Source: Diogma glabrata (Eukaryota > Arthropoda > Insecta > Diptera > Cylindrotomidae). From it: a stretch of 64,000 nucleotides of DNA. The stretch spans positions 176,299 to 240,298 of the forward strand of contig CAVNZG010000974.1 in the NCBI GenBank assembly GCA_963693315.1, in the 5' to 3' direction. The notes beneath the pieces are model-generated. The model saw nothing but the letters and a program-made list of their open reading frames with translations, was not told the origin of the DNA and did no database searches. Positions 55,861 through 64,000 of this stretch are shown one piece after another; the first letter of the stretch is position 1; each line of letters starts with the position of its first letter. Made by a program: the position numbers and the translations under genes.

Positions 55861-58829
55861 AGCTTGCAGTCATCAGCGTTAAACATTTAAACCACAGTAG
55901 CAATAGCAAGATTCGGACGTCAAAGTGGCGTTGAAAAATATGAAAATATAACCAAAGTCTAACCTTTGAGATCAGGTAATGTTAGCAAAAGGTGGACTTC
56001 AAAGTTGCATTACAGTATGGTTGAAATACGTTGGTTACAGCACAAATTTCTATTAAATGTTGCGTTGAACAATATTTGAAGCACAGAGGTGGTAAAAATC
56101 ACAATTAATTGTTACGTTGCATATTATTTGAAGCACAGTAGTGGTAAAAATCACCATTAAATGTTGCATTGAAATATATTAGTTATAGTTGCATGCGTAG
56201 AAAATACCAGGCAACAACTTGGTAAAAAAAAAAATGCCCGTTGAAAAATTTTGAACCACGCAAAAATCTGTATATATCAAAAAAAAAATTCGTTGCAAAC
56301 AGTTGACAATGATGACCCCAAAATATTGCACAGAACTGCGTTGCAAAAGTGGAGACTGATGACGTAACAACGGTATATCAATACTATGTTGCACAAGTTG
56401 AAATAAATATCACAGATGTGGCGCTTCATTAATTTTGGTTTGATGCAAGCCCCATTTTAATCCAGAGGAAATACAATTATTGGGATATAAAATTATCATG
56501 AATAATCAAACTAGGTATTTTTGTTTTTGTTTGTTCCATAAGCACATTATAATCAAAGAAATTGTTCTAAATTAAGTAAATATTCTTCACAAAACACAGA
56601 TTTACATAATCACTACTGGTTAAGTGCATTTCTAAATTAAAATAATAATACTCCAAATAATTACTAGTAACGGTACAGAAATTGTTCTATTTATGTTTAA
56701 ATTAAACTTCACAAAACACAACTTATGTTCTTATGTTATTAATACTAGTTATGTGCAAGGCTTATTAAAATAATACTAATCAAACTGGTAGATTTTGCTT
56801 GAGTTCAGTAAACACTTTATAATCAAAAGTAAACTGTTCCTAATTAATGAAATATTCATCACAAAACACAGATTGACTTTTTACTACTGGATATGAGCAT
56901 CCATCATGATCCTACTAATAATCAAACTAAATACTAATGGCGGTACGTAAATTGTTCCAATAAGTTAATAAATTAATTTTCACTAAACACCGCGGACGTT
57001 GTCACTACTAGTTAGGTGACCTTCTCAGCATCATTATCATAGCCAACCTATTTTGTTTGGTTGCGGTTTCGTAGGAATTGACATCACATGCAAGGTTTTC
57101 CTCTCATATAATAAATTAAAACAATACACAAATAAAATTCTTTTTGGTTTTCCAGTTGTCCGTGACCTTGACCACGCCCTGTATTACGGACACACAAAAG
57201 AAAAACTAGCGAGACTGGTGTAGGACTAATTTTCTAATCATCCGTTCGAAATGGTGTAATCACATGGATTTTATCGTATTGCTTATTGATTGACCTTAGG
57301 GGTTATCACTAAAAATTAGCTATCCCGTTACTGAAATTGTAATTCTACCACACTAGTCATATTAATAATCTATTGAATCATACCTGATACTCCGAAATTT
57401 CTTTTGTGGTAATTGTGATCGATCTCGTCAAAATTTCCTTCTTTTCCCTGCAATTCACGCTTTTCAATTATCGGATATAACTATCCATAACCCAATTCCA
57501 CTGGATGAATCCCTTTTTCCGGCCGTTATTATCCAACAAAGAATATAAAAGAGTTCCACGTCCACAAAATAACACAATTCTCTACACCACCGATTTCAAT
57601 CTGTCAAAAATTAATGTATAATATCCGGCTAAATCACAATAGCCAAAACTGAAATTAAACTAATTTCTTTTTTTTTTAAGCGACGTCAAACACAAAAATG
57701 AAAAGGTAGCAGATTTTGACGTGCACTATACGAAATGTTAATTGGACTAAGAGAGAGAATAAGTTACCGTGCTCATTATATAGTCAAATTTTTAATCTCG
57801 CAGTAACTCGAATAAAGTATTTAGATGGGAGATAATTAATTTACATCAGATTTTCAAATTATTGGGAACTTATTATAGTTCACAAAGCCGTTTACTATTT
57901 GATAATATTGTACGAGAATAAGGTTGGGATACAGAATATTTCTGACACATCCCTAATATTTATAATTGAATCCAAAATGAATTAAATGCAGATGCGATCA
58001 ATGTTATGATGTTTGGACATTTATTAAACTACACTCTACTATATCAGCACAGTGAAGTTCAGTTTAATAACGGAAGGATTGTTTAAAGCAAAACACTCAT
58101 ACAAAGATAAATCAAATGTTTAACAAAGCAAAAATAGTAATTCGTTGTATGTTGACGATTGGAAACAAAATACACGTAGCCGTTATGAGGTTTTGAAAAT
58201 TTCGTTGTTTCATTACGGTTTGTGTTTTAGAAAAAAAATTGAAACCCAAGTAGTATGGCGAGAACAGTCGAATGGAAATATAGCGCGCGTCAATTTTAGT
58301 GTGTGGTAAGATTAAATTCTGATTAAAGTTTAGCGGTTATACGGATGATGATTAAAGAAAATTATCAATTAATTCAAATTAACCAATATTATATTATATT
58401 AATGAATAAAGAAATCAGGGTAATTAGTGCCATTTTCCCTCTCCTATACGTCCGTCCACCTATTGCAGATTTAGTCAGATTTTAAGAAATATAAGGAAAC
58501 TATGGGTTAAGGAAACCACAGGAAATATGACTATTGATGACGAAGGGATGAGAATCTATTACAAGTGGTACAGATTAATATAAGGAACAACAACTAAGGA
58601 AACTGCGACTGTAATACACTGCGTTCTGACATTATGCCAGACTATCCATTACATAATTGTAGTAAATTTTTAAAACAGTGCAATTTTATATGCAGTTTTC
58701 CTTTTTCTGCAGTTTTCCTTTTTCTATAAATTATTGTTATAAATTATGCGGTGTTATCTTCTGGAGAAACTCTTAATTTTTTTCAACTATATTTAATTTT
58801 TTACATATACGCATATTTTTTCGAAATTC

Positions 58830-59080
58830 ATGTCATTCGCAACTTCGACATAATTACAATGGCAGCAGATTTTTATAAGGTCGTTTATTACGTCAGTCTT
58901 CCATTGTAGTCGTGGTCTACCTCGCGGTCGCTCACTCTTTGGGGTACTAACGTACATTTTTCTAATCATTCCAGACTGTTAATCGGCTTGTAGAACATGC
59001 CCAAACCAAGCAATCCTATTAGAACGGATACAACCTATTATATCAGGACCCTTAAGAAGGTTTTTGATCTCAAAGTTATA
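58830..59080 (-). pseudogene. RTE-like LINE C-terminal fragment
   Basis: The minus strand reads FEIKNLLKGPDIIGCIRSNR, IAWFGHVLQAD, a TAA stop, then MIRKMYVS and RPRGRPRLQWKTDVINDL. This is the same tail block as in the element at 9.05-9.37 kb but a different, older copy. Both ends fade out. Confidence 0.8.
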
Positions 59081-59440
59081 TCTTCTATTGATATTGCTAT
59101 TAATTCATTAGAACGATTTATTCTTACGGATGACCAGTGCACAATGATAGATATGGCTTTTTATATAACATATTTTAATTAAAAAACTAAGATAGGAATT
59201 AGATTAAAAAATTTCACAACTTCTATATATGCAAAACATGCAAGATATTTTCCGAATTTATTTAAAGCCAAGATACTGTCATTAACAGTAGCTCCCGCTG
59301 AAAGGAGCTTTTCTAAATTACACCAGATGATGGAGCATGTGCGGTTATATCAATTGAATCTGAAATTCCTTATTTATGAAAATACGAACCGGCAATAAAA
59401 GAGTTTTCTGAAAATAAAGCCATAAAAGTGAGCTTTATTT
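59060..59440 (+). pseudogene. hAT-type transposase C-terminal remnant
   Basis: In the plus strand, FPNLFKAKILSLTVAPAERS followed by FSKLHQMMEHVR (about 59255-59345) resembles the dimerisation block of hAT-derived, ZMYM-like proteins (VTVASAERSFSKL type). Upstream, DIAINSLERFILTDDQ may belong to the same relic. Stops are frequent. Confidence 0.6.
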
Positions 59441-60221
59441 AATACAATTTTATTTGTATATTTGAATGTTATAGTATTTTTGATTTTCATATTATAATTA
59501 TTCTTTCTTACAAATTAATGTTATTTTTATTTTCACATTTATTCATAATTTTTTTTAATAATTTTTATTATATTGTAACGTAGAGCAAATCGGCCATTGC
59601 TTATATTCGGTTTTACCTCTAGATTTAATAAACTTAAACAATGGATTTTCTTTACGTTATAAATATTATTCGTCCATTTATCTTATTCCTCTTTCTTAAT
59701 CAGTTTACTATTATTTTATTCACATTGTGTAAATTATTTATGACTGTCTCATATAATTATACCGTATCACTGCTATATTATCAATATCTTCTGTCACCGT
59801 TAATGTTCAACTAACTGTATCGTTTATTTTGAAATAATCTATCGCCAACGCAACCTTTTTTATGCTAGTCAAAAATTAAATAGCAGAAAACATAACACAA
59901 ACTTCGAAACATCGCACCTAGGTGTGAAATCAACAATTTTTAATTTGTTTATTTAGCTACTCTATCATAGACTGTGTAGTTTTTATTTTATTTTCGTATT
60001 AGATAAAATTATTTAATTCTGTTTTTATCTTCACAGACTTATTTAGGTGTTATTCAGTTTGTATTGCGTTAGCAGAACCATTTTCCAGTAAGAAGACTAT
60101 CAATAGATTTTTTTACATCGCAATCCATAATCGTTACAATATTTGAAATAAATTCGTATAACATTTTTTATATATTAAAATAAATTTTTATTTACTGTGC
60201 AATTGTTTGCTCGAAGATATG
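59441..60221. other. AT-rich non-coding stretch
   Basis: No gene or repeat recognised. Confidence 0.5.
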
Positions 60222-62045
<1,824 letters not shown>

Positions 62046-62215
62046 ACTAAGATTGTAATCCAATTCATTATCTATATATATATAAAATTGAAAGTATGTA
62101 TGTTTGTCGTTTATGCATTAATAAACCATTCATCCGATCATCATGAAACTTTGGGAAGTTGTTGTGTACACTTGCGCATAGGTAACAGGCAAATTTTTTT
62201 TTTGAATTGAACCCC
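62046..62215 (+). mobile_element. Possible Helitron-like end
   Basis: TCTATATATATATAAAATTG followed by AAAGTATGTATG, an ATCCGATCATCATGAAACTT block and a CATAGGTAACAGGC block resembles, from memory, the start of insect Helitron-like non-autonomous elements (TCTATATATATAA-type 5' ends). No helicase and no 3' CTRR hairpin was identified. Confidence 0.35.
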
Positions 62216-62490
62216 AGGGCCATTATAATTATCTTAAGGGGTTCTGCCTAAATGTTGATAATAATTTAATTTGATTTTTCTTTAAATATCGTTTTATACG
62301 GTTAGATTCCTTTGATCAATTTTTTTGTTGAACATAATTTAATGAAATTGAAAAATGAAAGTATAGTCTGAAATAATTACATTTGTATACCAAAACTATA
62401 TGTATTTGAATTAAACACATAATGATGTCACAAATTTTATCATCTATACAATGTGTTATTGTTATTGGTAATAAACTAAATATGTTATTG

Positions 62491-63437
62491 TAAGCTTGCC
62501 AGATCGCCCGGCTAAAGCCGGACTCGCCCGGCTTTTTTTGGTAAAACTTGGCTGAAAAATCGCCCGGTTCAGACGCCCGGATTTCTAAACAAAAACCGGA
62601 AATCGCCCGGATTTTTCTAACATTTGTTCATTGAAAAAAAAATATATATATAATATTAATTCGTTTTATAGTCAAAATTTCAATAATCTGTATCTTTCTT
62701 ATTCAAATATGTTTCACATGTTAAATCGTGTTATTTTCAATGTTTCATATGAAAATATATAAACAATTGACATCATTTCAACGTTTTATAATTTATATAT
62801 TGTGCTCTCGTTCGTTCAATCGTTTGCTGCAAATCGTGGAGTTTGGTTTAGTTATATCAGCGGCCAATACGACAACTGAGCGCGTATTTTCTCACATCAA
62901 TGACATTTGGACAAAAGAAAAAGGCAAATTGACATTGAAAAACGTTAGGGCACAATTGATGGTAAAATTCAACTGGAAGGAGACATGTCCAGAGTTTTAT
63001 ACAAAAATAAAAGAAGATGCTGGTTTTCTCCAAAAAGTTGCTGGTAGAGAAAAATACAAAATGAGAGCTGATAGTTTGTTTGGTACTCAAGAGAGTGGAT
63101 TGTCATCGACTTCGATGGAGATTGATTGAATACAATGTTGACAATTTAAGCATAGAACTCTTTCTGTAATAAACAGAATTAAAAATATTATTAACAAAAT
63201 ATATTTCAACATTTCAAAGCAATAAAGAGTTTTCAAAGGTTATTTATGAAAAAATATAGTCTTTTTGTTTACTTCTTTTCTGTGCGATTTTTAAAAATTT
63301 TGTATTTCGCCCGGATTTCGCCCGGCTTTTCAAATGGAAATTTTGACACTTGTCGCCCGGATTTTGCCCGGATTTATAAAAAAAACCGCCCGGATTTTCC
63401 GGCCCGGAATACCTCCAAAAAAAATCTGGCAAGCTTA
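62491..63437 (+). mobile_element. hAT element copy 2, non-autonomous (947 bp), 8-bp duplication
   Basis: It has the same 14-bp TIRs TAAGCTTGCCAGAT. The flanks TGTTATTG at 62483-62490 and 63438-63445 are a perfect 8-bp target duplication, diagnostic of hAT. Copies 1 and 2 differ at few positions, which indicates recent activity of the family. Confidence 0.96.
62728..63129 (+). CDS. hAT transposase C-terminal fragment (copy 2)
   Basis: 133 codons, one fewer than copy 1 (VISAANTTTERV against VIPAAANTTTERV). The same dimerisation block and the same C-terminus ending STSMEID are kept. The open frame is conserved between the two copies despite the lack of a catalytic domain; with so few differences this may be youth and not selection. 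Confidence 0.75.
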   Translation: MLFSMFHMKIYKQLTSFQRFIIYILCSRSFNRLLQIVEFGLVISAANTTTERVFSHINDIWTKEKGKLTLKNVRAQLMVKFNWKETCPEFYTKIKEDAGFLQKVAGREKYKMRADSLFGTQESGLSSTSMEID

Positions 63438-63445
63438 TGTTATTG

Positions 63446-64000
63446 GTTTGCAATTGTATGTAATGCATGTTTTTTCAACTAAGAAAGATAGTTGATAGCA
63501 TCGATTAAAAGCTCAAAATTACGAAATGGAATTTTCACAAATACTATACAAAGAAGTATGTGATTTGCAAACAGTTACAATGCATTAATACCAATGAATT
63601 TATAATATATGCCCGACCGCAGGAACATATGTAAAATTTAAAATTTTGGATCTATGGATGTGACAAAGCGGCCTACTTTAGTACCTGCTATTGGCAAATC
63701 AGTTAACGTGAGATATCGTATACTACCGATTTTGGCAGTAAGATATCACTTATATTAAGGGGATAAGTGATATTTTAGGTGTGCTGGCGGATGTACTTTT
63801 TTCAATCAACGGTAGTACCCTTAGTCTTAGTTATACGGATTATTCTTTGACGATAACGCTCTATTTTTTTTTTTAAATAAAATGTGTTGGGTAGTAGGAA
63901 TTACAATGTGTGTCACAACACACATAAGAACATGCTTTCTAAGGTGTTGATGGACGTAATTTTTCTATTTTTTAAAAGAATGAACTTTTTGCTTGCTCGA
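63446..64000. other. Non-coding end of window
   Basis: No gene recognised. GATATCACTTAT...ATAAGTGATATT at 63742-63775 forms a small hairpin. 63870-63945 contains, in inverted orientation, the ATGTGTTGTGACACA-type repeat motif seen at 13.1, 24.1 and 61.7 kb. Confidence 0.5.

Larger units (their letters stand above)
54234..58653 (-). repeat. LTR C (giant Gypsy LTR, 5' LTR)
   Basis: It starts TGTAATGAAGCGC and ends CCATTACA; 4,420 bp against 4,402 bp for LTR B. The unique parts are almost identical to LTR B. In the minisatellite LTR C lacks one 109-bp unit but has about 130 bp extra near 55600-55740. The flank after 58653 (TAATTG) does not match the flank before LTR B or LTR A, so no target duplication is visible. 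Confidence 0.92.

Overview
The window is an arthropod-like, probably insect, genomic segment. It is AT-rich, non-coding DNA is abundant, an assembly gap of 200 N is present, and nearly every recognisable coding stretch belongs to a transposable element. I see no ordinary host gene. The organism cannot be named from this sequence; the repeat mix (RTE-like and Jockey/CR1-like LINEs, Ty3/Gypsy elements, hAT, foldback MITEs, a PIN-like/CXC multicopy gene) fits an insect. Layout: 1-4.3 kb holds foldback and MITE repeats in AT-rich DNA. 4.4-8.3 kb is a decayed Jockey/CR1-type LINE interrupted by about 1.8 kb of unrelated DNA. 9.05-12.26 kb is a decayed minus-strand RTE-like LINE that runs into the gap. 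14.2-21.1 kb is a DNA element with about 310-bp terminal inverted repeats carrying a broken PIN/FEN1-like plus CXC gene. Nested inside it is a young minus-strand Gypsy element (14536-18925) with 624-bp LTRs and an ATAT target duplication; that element has lost protease, RT and RNase H. 21.2-27.4 kb holds three AT-rich elements with TIR-like ends and internal minisatellites. 28.0-29.1 kb holds a duplicated hairpin segment and a LINE fragment. 29.1-34.3 kb is an LTR-like structure with no coding capacity: two nearly identical copies of about 1,098 bp, built from a 56-63 bp tandem repeat, around about 3 kb. 34.3-58.65 kb is a tandem complex of one Ty3/Gypsy lineage on the minus strand: LTR A, truncated pol, LTR B, pol, gag, leader, PBS, LTR C. 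Its LTRs are about 4.0-4.4 kb, very long for the superfamily. 58.65-64 kb carries RTE and hAT remnants, long (TA)n tracts, a possible Helitron end, and two almost identical 0.95-kb hAT elements, one with a clear 8-bp target duplication. How the parts fit together: the best-preserved unit is the Gypsy element between LTR B and LTR C. Its primer-binding site matches the tRNA-Lys(1,2) 3' end. Its Gag starts with a RING-H2 finger and ends in zinc knuckles. Gag and Pol overlap in the -1 frame with a correctly phased G_GGG_GGC slippery site. Pol carries protease, RT, RNase H and integrase with catalytic residues intact; no envelope gene is seen. Its 3' non-coding region contains a 71-nt tRNA-Lys-like sequence. 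The most unusual observations are the RING-Gag, the giant minisatellite LTRs, the internal tRNA-Lys mimic, the long-TIR element with the PIN-like/CXC gene, and the coding-free satellite LTR pair.
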